DNA of 12,881 nucleotides from Bacillota bacterium (lineage in GTDB: Bacteria > Bacillota > Clostridia > Peptostreptococcales > Anaerovoracaceae), in the NCBI GenBank assembly GCA_017936025.1, contig JAGBGL010000149.1, positions 1 through 12,881 on the forward strand, written 5' to 3'. Positions 1-7,291 of the stretch are shown here, piece after piece. Both the position numbers and the translations under genes were made by a program. Below the pieces are notes generated by a model, which ran no database searches, was not told the origin of the DNA, and worked only from the letters and a program-made list of their open reading frames with translations. How positions within the stretch are numbered: the first letter of the stretch is position 1; each line of letters starts with the position of its first letter.

Positions 1-1074
1 CATTTTGCCGTCTGCCTCTGCATCTTTTTCGTCAGGATCCTGCAGGATCATTCCGTAAGTTTCATCATCCTCGCTGATTTTCATGATATGCAGGCCTTCC
101 TGTCTTTCGAACTCAGTAAGGATGCTCTGATTGATACCTTTGGCAAAGAATACACTGAGGATATCCTCGCCTTCGATTCCGGCTTCGTCTTTCAGTGTGT
201 AAGCCAGACTCTTGTTTCCGCGGATCAGGGCCTTGACGAATTCAGCTCTGGCATCACGTTCAGGAGTGTACTTCCACATTCCCATAGCCAGCTCAATGAT
301 TTCGGCCAGCTTTGTGATTTCGCCTGCAGAATAGGAATCTTCGTTATCAACGATAAGCATAAAGTAGTTATCACCGTTTATTGTAACCGGACCCCAGTAA
401 GTCAATACGCCGTTTACGTCTACCATTGTGTAGACCTCGGACTGCTGAGCTACTGCACGCTCTCTGCCCATTCTGATCGCGTCTGCGATAGTCACCTTGT
501 GACGTGTCTCGACAGACAGGATCGGGTTGAAGTCCTCACTGAGCAGAATCAGCTGGAAGTCATTGTTTATAGCTGCTTCGCGGACTGCCGCCTGGAAGCT
601 GCTGTGTTTTTCAAAGTTCAGCAGATGGAAAATCGTGTTGCTGATCAGTCTGTTGCTGAAATTGTCGCTGTACAGAATCTTTTCCATGATCTGTGTGATC
701 ACGTCGGAATAGTTTACTCTGCTGTCCTTAGGCATCACTATCAGCGGAAGCCCTGCTGTTTCTGCGGCATCGATCACGGACTTGTCCAGTGTCTGCACCA
801 CGGCTCCCACATAAAAGAGCACCAGTGCAGCGTGTCCGTCTGCAGCCACCTGTTTCACGATCTGGCACTGCTTTGCCGCATCATCTCTGACCGCAAAGAA
901 GCCTGTCAGAAGCATTCCGCCGTTATCGTCGGCATATGCTTTGACTTCGTTAGGAACAGTTGCTTCCAGAACAGATACCGATCTGACATCGTTATCCAGT
1001 CCGGCAGTTCCTGCTACGACCTCTGCGTTTTTAAATATTGAGAGATCCAGACAATCTCTTACTGTAACTTTCAT
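1..1074 (-). CDS. PucR-family transcriptional regulator, N-terminal part (cut by window edge)
   Basis: The frame is open from ATG at 1074 to the window edge (358 codons), so the C-terminus is missing. The start MKVTVRDCLDL, followed by residues to about 125 with VVAGTAGLDNDVRSVSVLE, GGMLLTGFFAV and AAETAGLPLIVMP, matches the PucR N-terminal ligand-sensing domain of purine-catabolism-type regulators. Residues about 135-320 look like the variable middle region. The C-terminal PucR helix-turn-helix expected of this family would lie beyond base 1. The visible part ends in an acidic stretch rich in D and E. The ATG follows the ftsH TAG with no gap, and the ribosome binding site GAGGAA lies inside the end of ftsH, so the two genes are probably co-transcribed and translationally coupled. 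The ligand and targets are not visible. Family assignment is fairly sure; a role in purine use is only a family-based guess. Confidence 0.82.
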   Translation of the reverse strand, partial: MKVTVRDCLDLSIFKNAEVVAGTAGLDNDVRSVSVLEATVPNEVKAYADDNGGMLLTGFFAVRDDAAKQCQIVKQVAADGHAALVLFYVGAVVQTLDKSVIDAAETAGLPLIVMPKDSRVNYSDVITQIMEKILYSDNFSNRLISNTIFHLLNFEKHSSFQAAVREAAINNDFQLILLSEDFNPILSVETRHKVTIADAIRMGRERAVAQQSEVYTMVDVNGVLTYWGPVTINGDNYFMLIVDNEDSYSAGEITKLAEIIELAMGMWKYTPERDARAEFVKALIRGNKSLAYTLKDEAGIEGEDILSVFFAKGINQSILTEFERQEGLHIMKISEDDETYGMILQDPDEKDAEADGKM

Positions 1075-3135
1075 CTATTTTTCCTCTTTATCTTCTTCTA
1101 CTGTTTCGTCTGCAGCTTCTCTGTCATCCGAAGTCTCCGGTTCCGCAGGTTCTTCTTCGTCATCTTCTGCGAAATAGTCCGTATCATATTTTGCCAGTTC
1201 TTTTTCAAGAGCCTCGGCTTCTTCCTGTCTCAGACGTTCTGCCTCTTCTGCTTCAGCCGCATTCATTTCGCGGATCTGATCTTCGAGCATGTTCGCGTGG
1301 TCAGTAAGTTCTTCGGCTGTCATTTCTCCGGAGTACAGTTTTTCGAACTGCTCGCCGTCCAGAGTTTCAATAGCCAGCAGAGCTGCTGCTACTTCTTCCA
1401 GCTCGTGCATATGGTCTGTCAGGATCTGTTTTGCTTCTTCGTAGCATCCATCGATGATTTTTCTTACTTCTTCATCGATTTCCGCTGCTGTTCCTTCAGA
1501 GAAGTTCTGTCTGGAAGAGAAATCTTTTCCCAGGAAAACTTCATCGGAGGAGCTGTAGTTTACAGGGCCCAGCTTTTCACTGAAGCCGTATTTTGTAACC
1601 ATGTCTTTTGCGATTTCTGTTGCTCTCTGGATATCATTGCTTGCCCCTGTACTGATGTCATCCAGTGTCAGCAGTTCTGCCACACGTCCGCCCAGCAGAT
1701 GGATGATCTGCTCGCGCATGGAAGCTTTTGTCGCATAATATCTGTCTTCCTTAGGCAGTGTCATTGTGAATCCGCCGGCACGGCCTCTCGGAATGATTGT
1801 GATCTGGTGAACCGGGTCAGATTTAGGCAGGGATCTTGCCACTACCGCATGACCGGCTTCGTGGAACGCTGTCAGCTTACGTTCTGCTTCGCTGATGACT
1901 CTGCTCTTCTTCTCAGGTCCTGCGATAACTTTCGTGATGGCTTCTTCGATCTCGTCCATGCGGATCTTCATGCCGTTACGTCTTGCTGTCAGCAGAGCTG
2001 CTTCGTTCAGCATATTTTCAATGTCAGCAGGCGTGAAGCCCGGTGTTCTTCTTGCCAGAACCTTAGGGTCTACCTCTTCTGCCAGCGGTTTATTTTTGGA
2101 ATGAACACGGAAGATTTCTTCTCTTCCTTTGATATCAGGCGCTCCTATAACGATCTGTCTGTCAAAACGTCCCGGTCTCAGCAGCGCAGGGTCCAGGATG
2201 TCCGGACGGTTAGTTGCCGCCAGCACGATGATGCCGGAGTTTTCACCGAAGCCGTCCATTTCAACCAGCAGCTGGTTCAGCGTCTGTTCACGTTCGTCGT
2301 GTCCGCCGCCCAGGCCTGCACCTCTCTTACGTCCTACCGCATCGATTTCGTCGATGAAGATGATACATGGAGAGTTTTTCTTTGCCTGCTCGAACAGGTC
2401 TCTTACTCTGGAAGCACCTACCCCTACGAACATTTCTACGAAGTCGGAACCTGAGATTGTAAAGAATGGTACACCTGCTTCGCCTGCTGTCGCCTTGGAA
2501 ATATAGGTTTTACCCGTTCCCGGAGGGCCCACCAGCAGCATGCCCTTAGGTATTCTCGCGCCCAGGTTGTTATATTTCTTAGGATTCTTGAGGAAATCCA
2601 CTACTTCCTGCAGTTCCTGCTTTTCTTCGTCGAGTCCGGCAACATCTTTGAATGTTACTTTGCGGAGATCAGCCTCTTTGTGCAGTTTTGCACGGCTCTT
2701 GCCGAACTGCATTGCTTTTCCGCCGCCTCCTGCCTGATTAGTCATCAGGATAAAGAAGAATACAAGCGCTCCGATCATCAGCAGCGTCGGAAGCAGTGTC
2801 AGCAGGATGGATTCCTTTTTCGGTTCATCCGTCATATACTTCATTTCTTTTGCTTCTATCTGCGGATATACATACTGTTCACTGAAGTACTGCAGGTCTA
2901 CTATATTTGCAGCATATGCATATACTTCTTTTTCATTATCCAGCACCGCTGTGATAGTAGTCTCTGTGATATTGATTTCTGCGATTTCCTGTGCCGCAGC
3001 ATACTGAGTCATCTTGGAGAAGCTGATCTCTTTCGGCTGCGTGGCATCGGATCCGCCATCGTATAAGAATGCCATAGCTATTACAATCGCGAATATCGCA
3101 AAGTATATCCCTATGTTTTTTGTCTTTTTCTTCAA
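1075..3135 (-). CDS. ftsH: ATP-dependent zinc metalloprotease FtsH (TTG start)
   Basis: This 686-residue membrane-anchored AAA+ protease degrades misfolded and regulatory membrane or cytosolic proteins. Membrane segments are at about 9-24 and 109-131, with an extracytoplasmic domain between. The AAA module has Walker A GPPGTGKT (203-210), pore loop FVEMFVGVG (232-240), Walker B IIFIDE (258-263) and arginine-finger region RPGRFDR (320-326). The peptidase has HEAGH (425-429), with D501 in GASND as likely third zinc ligand. The start codon is TTG at 3133-3135, supported by GGGAGGA seven bases upstream and by the usual basic N-terminus before TM1. The ATG at 3151 is in another frame. Residues just after Walker A read YISKATAGE where LLAKAVAGE is usual. 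Residues about 626-686 form a very acidic tail, making the protein longer than B. subtilis FtsH (about 640). It lies 66 bases after tilS with its own promoter. Confidence 0.97.
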   Translation of the reverse strand: MKKKTKNIGIYFAIFAIVIAMAFLYDGGSDATQPKEISFSKMTQYAAAQEIAEINITETTITAVLDNEKEVYAYAANIVDLQYFSEQYVYPQIEAKEMKYMTDEPKKESILLTLLPTLLMIGALVFFFILMTNQAGGGGKAMQFGKSRAKLHKEADLRKVTFKDVAGLDEEKQELQEVVDFLKNPKKYNNLGARIPKGMLLVGPPGTGKTYISKATAGEAGVPFFTISGSDFVEMFVGVGASRVRDLFEQAKKNSPCIIFIDEIDAVGRKRGAGLGGGHDEREQTLNQLLVEMDGFGENSGIIVLAATNRPDILDPALLRPGRFDRQIVIGAPDIKGREEIFRVHSKNKPLAEEVDPKVLARRTPGFTPADIENMLNEAALLTARRNGMKIRMDEIEEAITKVIAGPEKKSRVISEAERKLTAFHEAGHAVVARSLPKSDPVHQITIIPRGRAGGFTMTLPKEDRYYATKASMREQIIHLLGGRVAELLTLDDISTGASNDIQRATEIAKDMVTKYGFSEKLGPVNYSSSDEVFLGKDFSSRQNFSEGTAAEIDEEVRKIIDGCYEEAKQILTDHMHELEEVAAALLAIETLDGEQFEKLYSGEMTAEELTDHANMLEDQIREMNAAEAEEAERLRQEEAEALEKELAKYDTDYFAEDDEEEPAEPETSDDREAADETVEEDKEEK

Positions 3136-3142
3136 CGTCTCT

Positions 3143-3149
3143 TCCTCCC
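3143..3149 (-). promoter_or_regulatory. Ribosome binding site of ftsH
   Basis: On the minus strand GGGAGGA lies seven bases before the TTG at 3135. This is the element that decides the TTG start, because no in-frame ATG lies near it. Confidence 0.8.
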
Positions 3150-3195
3150 ATTGTGGTAATAACTTTTTATTTTATTTTCCCAAATTTAGCTATTT

Positions 3196-3224
3196 ATTTT
3201 ATCATATTTCACAAATAAGTTCAA
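3196..3224 (-). promoter_or_regulatory. Probable sigma-A promoter of ftsH
   Basis: The minus strand reads TTGAAC (3224-3219), a 17-base spacer, then TAAAAT (3201-3196). TGA directly precedes the -10 box, giving an extended -10 element. The promoter overlaps the last codons of tilS and predicts a transcript start near 3189 with a leader of about 54 bases. It would let ftsH and the PucR gene be expressed without spoIIE/tilS. Confidence 0.6.
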
Positions 3225-4626
3225 GTTGCAGAACTTTTTTTGTGTCCATATCCAATTTGTATTTAGGATTATACCTGTTTTTTATAATTCCCAGTTCAGG
3301 CTGCTGCGGTATCCACAGAATTTCACTACCGATTGCAGCAAATTCCACTTTATCTCTGAGTTCTTTAGGCACTTTTTCATCCACCAGCAGGTCCTGCAGT
3401 TTCTTTCTTCCGTTTTTTACCGGCAGAAAATCACCGGCTCTGCGGCTGCGGAATTCGATCCGTGGATCCGGCCCGAAAACTGCAGCAACTTTTTCATAGT
3501 CAAAAGTGGCCGCCTGTGCAGTCATGTCGTTGTTTTTACGGGGCTGATCACCGAATGTGTTCCCTGCTGCTTCATTTTCTTCATTTGGTAACACTCTGAC
3601 CGAAAAAGTGATGTTTTGGTAACATTCTTCGTGGTCCGGTGCGACAAACGCTACTTCTCCATAGCGCACGATCATCCGGTACCCGCCCGGGAACGCCGCC
3701 TCTTTGGACTCACCATCTGCAGATAATATGCTGTCTGCGGCTTCCAGATGCACAGTCTGTATATCCTGCATCAGGCCGATTTCACTGAAAGCTTTCATGA
3801 TAACTCTGTATTTTACAGGCCGTGCCAGTTCACGCAGGCCCTGCTGATCCAGCAGCCCGTCGTTGATCCTGACTGATTTATACGCTTCTTCAGCCAGCCG
3901 CCAGAGATATTCTTTGTCTTCGCCTGCAGTTCTGCTGAGGCGTGTCAGAGCTTCCATGATATTCGGATTAAAATTCTCTTCCAGATACGGTATCAGCTGC
4001 AGACGTATTTTATTCCTCGTATATACCGGCTGCAGATTTGTATGATCTATTCGGGGCACCAGATTGTTTTCCGCACAGTACTCCTCGATTTCGCTGCGCC
4101 ATGTGTCCAGCAGCGGTCTGATAACACAGATATTCTGCTCCATTCTGCTGTATGCCATACCTGCCAGGCCGTCGGTACCGGTCCCGCGAAGCAGTCTGAA
4201 CAGCACAGTTTCTGCCTGGTCATCCGCATTCTGAGCAACTGCGATTCTGACACTCTTTCCTCCTGCCGCCAGTTCGTTTGCCACCTGGACAAATGCTTCA
4301 TAGCGCACTTTACGGCCTGCTTCCTCATCGGTCATCCCTTCTTCAGAAGCAATCCTGCTGCAGTCATATCTGAAGCATCTGCATTCAACGCCGCTCTCAC
4401 GGCAGATGGCTTCCACATATGTCTGATCGTCTTCAGCTGCTCCCGGCCTCAGGCCATGGTTCACATGGACTGCATGAAGGGTGAAGCCCATTTCGCCAGA
4501 CAGCTCTTTAAGAACAGAAAAAAGGCACACTGAATCGGGGCCTCCTGAAAGGCCGATCACAATGTGCTCACCGCTGTTTATCAAGTTGTTTTTCCGGATA
4601 GTATCCCTGATTTTTTTCTTTACCAT
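3202..4626 (-). CDS. tilS: tRNA(Ile)-lysidine synthase TilS
   Basis: TilS modifies C34 of the CAU-anticodon tRNA-Ile with lysine in the cytosol, so that AUA is read as isoleucine. The N-terminal PP-loop motif SGGPDS starts at residue 27 counted from the ATG. It is followed by HVNHGLRPGA, then ADDQAETVLFRLLRGTGTDGLAGM, the family signature. A C-terminal TilS_C domain follows, with RSRRAGDFLPV and KKLQDLLVDEKVPKELRD. Length from this ATG is 474 residues, normal for Gram-positive TilS. The start is uncertain. An in-frame TTG at 4662 would add 12 residues (LQRPEIWRIIPL) and has a weak AGGA 11 bases upstream. The ATG at 4626 fits the family N-terminus better but has no Shine-Dalgarno, and TATAAT ends seven bases before it. 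It follows spoIIE with no terminator between, as part of the conserved spoIIE-tilS-ftsH order. Confidence 0.95.
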   Translation of the reverse strand: MVKKKIRDTIRKNNLINSGEHIVIGLSGGPDSVCLFSVLKELSGEMGFTLHAVHVNHGLRPGAAEDDQTYVEAICRESGVECRCFRYDCSRIASEEGMTDEEAGRKVRYEAFVQVANELAAGGKSVRIAVAQNADDQAETVLFRLLRGTGTDGLAGMAYSRMEQNICVIRPLLDTWRSEIEEYCAENNLVPRIDHTNLQPVYTRNKIRLQLIPYLEENFNPNIMEALTRLSRTAGEDKEYLWRLAEEAYKSVRINDGLLDQQGLRELARPVKYRVIMKAFSEIGLMQDIQTVHLEAADSILSADGESKEAAFPGGYRMIVRYGEVAFVAPDHEECYQNITFSVRVLPNEENEAAGNTFGDQPRKNNDMTAQAATFDYEKVAAVFGPDPRIEFRSRRAGDFLPVKNGRKKLQDLLVDEKVPKELRDKVEFAAIGSEILWIPQQPELGIIKNRYNPKYKLDMDTKKVLQLELICEI

Positions 4627-4633
4627 AAGAGGT

Positions 4634-4662
4634 ATTATACGCCAGATTTCAGGTCTCTGCAA
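4634..4662 (-). promoter_or_regulatory. Possible promoter giving a leaderless tilS transcript
   Basis: The minus strand has TTGCAG (4662-4657), a 17-base spacer, then a perfect TATAAT (4639-4634). The seventh base after the -10 box is the T next to the ATG at 4626, so a transcript from here would have almost no leader. The -35 box matches consensus at only three of six positions, so this is a moderate call. Confidence 0.45.
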
Positions 4663-4695
4663 GGCTATGAATTTCCTGCGGCATCACTGCCCAAA

Positions 4696-6231
4696 CTATT
4701 TTACACGCACCACCGCCACCGTCATATCATCCTTTTCGCGGTCGGCGTAGCCGGCTGCTGCTTCACGGAGAATCAGGTCGCATACCGTCTGAGGGTCCCG
4801 TGATTTTATTTTCATCACTGCTTCGCGGAGCCATTCCATTTCCAGATCACTGCGCCTTGAATCTATTACTCCGTCCGTCATCATTATTACCTGCTCACCC
4901 GGCCGGACGATGGTCGATACACATGGAACTTCTGTGTGATCCATGACGCCCATCGGCACGGCATGAGCAGTAAGGAGTTCTACTTTATCTTTACGCTTTA
5001 TGGCTGTCGGCGCTGCGCCTATCTTATATAAGTACAGTTCTCTTGTTTCCTGATCCAGGATCCCCAGATCCATGGTCGGGAAATGTTCCTGTCCTGTGTC
5101 CACCATCAGTATAGAATTGAGAAGCTTTAAGACCAGTTCCGGGTCGAGACCTGCTTTCAGCATTTTTATAACTGAAGTAACTGCCAGCCGGCTCTCGCGG
5201 GCTGCGTGCTCGCCTTTTCCCATTCCATCGCTGAGTGCTATGGCAAATTTTCCATCAGGAAGCACTTCCCACTGACAGCAGTCGCCGCAGCGTTCGAAGC
5301 TTCCCGAATAGGTTGCAGAAGCAGTCTGCGGTTTCACGCGTACCCTGGCCTTTGCCGGCTGCTCCTTCTGCCGGTACAGCTGCGACATTGCTTTGAATTC
5401 GTAGGCCAAGCGGCTTCTGGGGTTATCCATCGATGAAAAAAGCAGCGCCAGTTCTCTCAGATTCTTTCCGTTATCTTCTTCGTTTCTGAGCCTGAGTCCG
5501 CGCAGGCCTGCCTCTATTTTTATCATTAAAACCTCCGGCATCAGCATCAGCATAATGCCGGCCGGAATCGCTTCCATATTCATGGAGGCAAGGGCCGCAG
5601 CAGCTATGACTGTCCCCGTCAGAAGTCTGCTGCTCCCTCTGAACAACCCGGAGAACGCGGCAAACGCAGAAAGCGTCAGGATCTGCGAGGGATCGCCGCC
5701 GCTTATCTGCAGCAGTATCCCTGATGCAAAGCCGCAGACCAGACCATCTGAAACGCCGCCGGCGTAACCTCCGGCAACTGAAATTGCTATCAAAGCCGGG
5801 AGGATCAGCCATGGTAGCCCCGTCCCTATAATCACCAGTGCTGCGACCGCTGACAGGGATAACAGCACCAGATCATCACCCGCACGGATTTTTCTTCCAC
5901 CGAGCAGGCCTGCAAACACTTCGAATATTCCGCAGAATACCGCTGCGAAGCCGCCGCCTTTGATTATCTCGCTTATGGAACAGACATTTTCGGTCATAAG
6001 AAACCAGACACTTTGGACTATAATAACGGCGGATCCTATGATTGCAGCCTTTTGCCAGCATTCGAGTTTTTCGGCGCTATACAGCAGCAGAGTGCCTATA
6101 AGTGCAGCCCCTACCGGTTCCAGACCGTCTGTCAGGCATGCTCTGCCCGCAAAAAAGCAGATCCCGGCCATCACGATAATCGTCTGGAATCTGTGCGGTT
6201 TTCCGGTCGCTTTGCTTACTGCTGTATCCAT
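4696..6231 (-). CDS. spoIIE: Short stage II sporulation protein E, PP2C-type serine phosphatase
   Basis: SpoIIE dephosphorylates SpoIIAA at the sporulation septum and so releases sigma-F in the forespore. This 511-residue protein starts with about eight to ten hydrophobic segments (roughly 17-237), then a linker of about 65 residues, then a PP2C domain (about 305-511). Putative metal-binding aspartates are D317 (CGD), D335 (ALSDGMGKG), D453 (MMTDG) and D502 (KDDMTV). Their spacing of 18, 118 and 49 equals that of D610, D628, D746 and D795 in the B. subtilis protein as I recall it (827 residues). About 290 residues are therefore missing upstream of the phosphatase: mostly the middle region used in Bacillus for FtsZ binding and oligomerisation, plus part of the membrane region. 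CGDCC replaces the usual SGDS at the first metal site. AAGGAGG five bases before the ATG sets the start. Promoter and Spo0A box lie just upstream, and tilS follows. Confidence 0.9.
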   Translation of the reverse strand: MDTAVSKATGKPHRFQTIIVMAGICFFAGRACLTDGLEPVGAALIGTLLLYSAEKLECWQKAAIIGSAVIIVQSVWFLMTENVCSISEIIKGGGFAAVFCGIFEVFAGLLGGRKIRAGDDLVLLSLSAVAALVIIGTGLPWLILPALIAISVAGGYAGGVSDGLVCGFASGILLQISGGDPSQILTLSAFAAFSGLFRGSSRLLTGTVIAAAALASMNMEAIPAGIMLMLMPEVLMIKIEAGLRGLRLRNEEDNGKNLRELALLFSSMDNPRSRLAYEFKAMSQLYRQKEQPAKARVRVKPQTASATYSGSFERCGDCCQWEVLPDGKFAIALSDGMGKGEHAARESRLAVTSVIKMLKAGLDPELVLKLLNSILMVDTGQEHFPTMDLGILDQETRELYLYKIGAAPTAIKRKDKVELLTAHAVPMGVMDHTEVPCVSTIVRPGEQVIMMTDGVIDSRRSDLEMEWLREAVMKIKSRDPQTVCDLILREAAAGYADREKDDMTVAVVRVK

Positions 6232-6262
6232 GCTTCTCCTCCTTCGCCTGGGCTTTAGAGAT

Positions 6263-6296
6263 ATTATAGCCCTTTGGGTCTATCCCGGCTGTCGAA
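6263..6296 (-). promoter_or_regulatory. Spo0A-type sigma-A promoter of spoIIE
   Basis: The minus strand has TCGACA (6295-6290; one mismatch to TTGACA), a 21-base spacer, and a perfect TATAAT (6268-6263). The -35-like box lies inside a perfect 0A box (TGTCGAA on plus, 6290-6296). In B. subtilis spoIIE and spoIIG are known to have sigma-A boxes with abnormally long spacers (21-22) and overlapping 0A boxes, activated by Spo0A~P. No hexamer resembling a -35 box lies at normal spacing here. Confidence 0.75.
6290..6296 (+). promoter_or_regulatory. Spo0A box (0A box), exact match
   Basis: TGTCGAA matches the Spo0A consensus TGNCGAA at all positions and overlaps the -35-like hexamer of the spoIIE promoter. 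Confidence 0.7.
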
Positions 6297-6321
6297 GGGT
6301 GGAAGCATATTCGGGATTTTT

Positions 6322-6328
6322 TGCGACA
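6322..6328 (-). promoter_or_regulatory. Degenerate second Spo0A box
   Basis: The minus strand reads TGTCGCA, six of seven matches to TGTCGAA, in opposite orientation. Its centre is 32 bases (about three helical turns) upstream of the perfect box. Alone it would be weak evidence; the context raises it. Confidence 0.35.
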
Positions 6329-6350
6329 AAGTCCGCATCATCTCCGGATA

Positions 6351-6380
6351 TAAAAACAGGGCCCTCCAATAGGAGAGCCC
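6351..6380 (-). terminator. Rho-independent terminator of tatD
   Basis: On the minus strand GGGCTCTCC (6380-6372), loop TATT and GGAGGGCCC (6367-6359) form a nine-pair stem with one G-U pair, followed by TGTTTTTA. It separates tatD from the spoIIE transcription unit. Confidence 0.9.
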
Positions 6381-6397
6381 CGGGTTGACTTAGTCTG

Positions 6398-7225
6398 CTA
6401 TTTTATATTAAAAAATCTCTTTGCATTTTCGCAGGTCGCTTCTGCGACTTCCTCATATGTGATGCCTTTGATTTCGGCTATTTTGCGTGCAACGAATTCC
6501 ACCAGCGGCGATTTGTTTTTCTTTCCGCGCATAGGTTCCGGTGTCAGCCACGGAGCATCTGTTTCAATCAGCAGATGTGTCAGAGGAATAGCTTCCACCA
6601 CTGCAGGCGTCTTGCGGTTGTTCTTGTAAGTCACAGGTCCTGCTATAGAAAGTGTTGCGCCCTGACGCACGTACTGCTCGCCTATCTCACGGCTTCCGGA
6701 AAAACAGTGGAGCAGAACTCTCGCGTCCTTTGTTCCGTCCGGACGCAGCGGGAACCAGCTCTTTCTTTCATCAGAGAAGGCGCCCTCTTCACGGAGGATA
6801 TCCATACATTCCTGATCGGCTTCACGGGAGTGGATCACGATAGGCATCTTCAGCTCGTTAGCCAGCCTGATCTGCTTGCGGAAGCATTCGCGCTGCACAT
6901 CCGGATCAGAGTGGTTATAGTGAAAATCCAGCCCGATCTCTCCGATCGCCTGTACTTTGTCTTTCTTCGCAAGGCCTTTGATCATTGCAAGTTCCATATC
7001 GCCCATATCTTTTGCTTCATGGGGATGGTAACCGACTACCGCATAGCACCACGGGTGCTCTTTCGCGTGGTTCACTGCCATCATGGAAGTTTCCAGATCA
7101 CAGCCGATGTCCATCGCATAAGCGATATCGGATTTTTCGATTTCTCTGATCAGCTCGCGGCGGTTATTGCCTTTGCTGAAATATGCGTCATTGATATGTG
7201 TATGTGAATCGAATAAGTTTTTCAT
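6398..7225 (-). CDS. tatD: TatD-family metal-dependent hydrolase/deoxyribonuclease
   Basis: TatD proteins are cytosolic TIM-barrel nucleases of the metallo-dependent hydrolase superfamily with DNase activity in characterised members. All expected metal ligands are present: H8 and H10 (DSHTHIND), E96 (IGEIGLDF), H132 (IVIHSRE), H163 (LLHCFSGS) and D223 (IETDAPWLTPE). At 275 residues it is slightly longer than the usual 255-260; the extra residues (about 150-160) sit just before HCFSG. The ATG has AGGAG five bases upstream. The metG-tatD order matches metS-yabD of B. subtilis, but the usual rnmV and ksgA neighbours are missing: a terminator and then spoIIE follow. Its upstream region has an unusual palindrome array and a TATAAT without a normally spaced -35 box. 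Confidence 0.95.
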   Translation of the reverse strand: MKNLFDSHTHINDAYFSKGNNRRELIREIEKSDIAYAMDIGCDLETSMMAVNHAKEHPWCYAVVGYHPHEAKDMGDMELAMIKGLAKKDKVQAIGEIGLDFHYNHSDPDVQRECFRKQIRLANELKMPIVIHSREADQECMDILREEGAFSDERKSWFPLRPDGTKDARVLLHCFSGSREIGEQYVRQGATLSIAGPVTYKNNRKTPAVVEAIPLTHLLIETDAPWLTPEPMRGKKNKSPLVEFVARKIAEIKGITYEEVAEATCENAKRFFNIK

Positions 7226-7257
7226 TTTGTCTCCTGTTTTGTCTTGTGGAATTTTTG

Positions 7258-7291
7258 ATTATAGTAGCCGAGCTGAAATCCCTGTTGTCCG
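7258..7291 (-). promoter_or_regulatory. Possible tatD promoter with long spacer
   Basis: A perfect TATAAT (7263-7258 on minus) lies 32 bases before the tatD ATG. No recognisable -35 box occurs at 16-18 bases. CGGACA (7291-7286; four of six matches to TTGACA) lies 22 bases upstream, at the edge of the first CGATAA palindrome. This suggests an activator-dependent promoter; the -35 part is weak. Confidence 0.45.

Noticed and set aside
88..1041. Open frame of 317 codons on plus at the window start
   Set aside because: Antisense to the PucR-type gene, which has a recognisable domain and a ribosome binding site; this frame has neither.
1297..2454. Open frame of 385 codons opposite ftsH
   Set aside because: Shadow of ftsH: the composition is unlike a real protein and there is no recognisable domain.
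3136..3201. Remnant of hprT between tilS and ftsH
   Set aside because: Only 66 AT-rich bases remain, holding a promoter part and a ribosome binding site; no coding remnant can be read.
4047..4328. Overlapping minus-strand frame of 93 codons within tilS
   Set aside because: It is a frame-shifted shadow of the tilS PP-loop region without its own ribosome binding site or motif.
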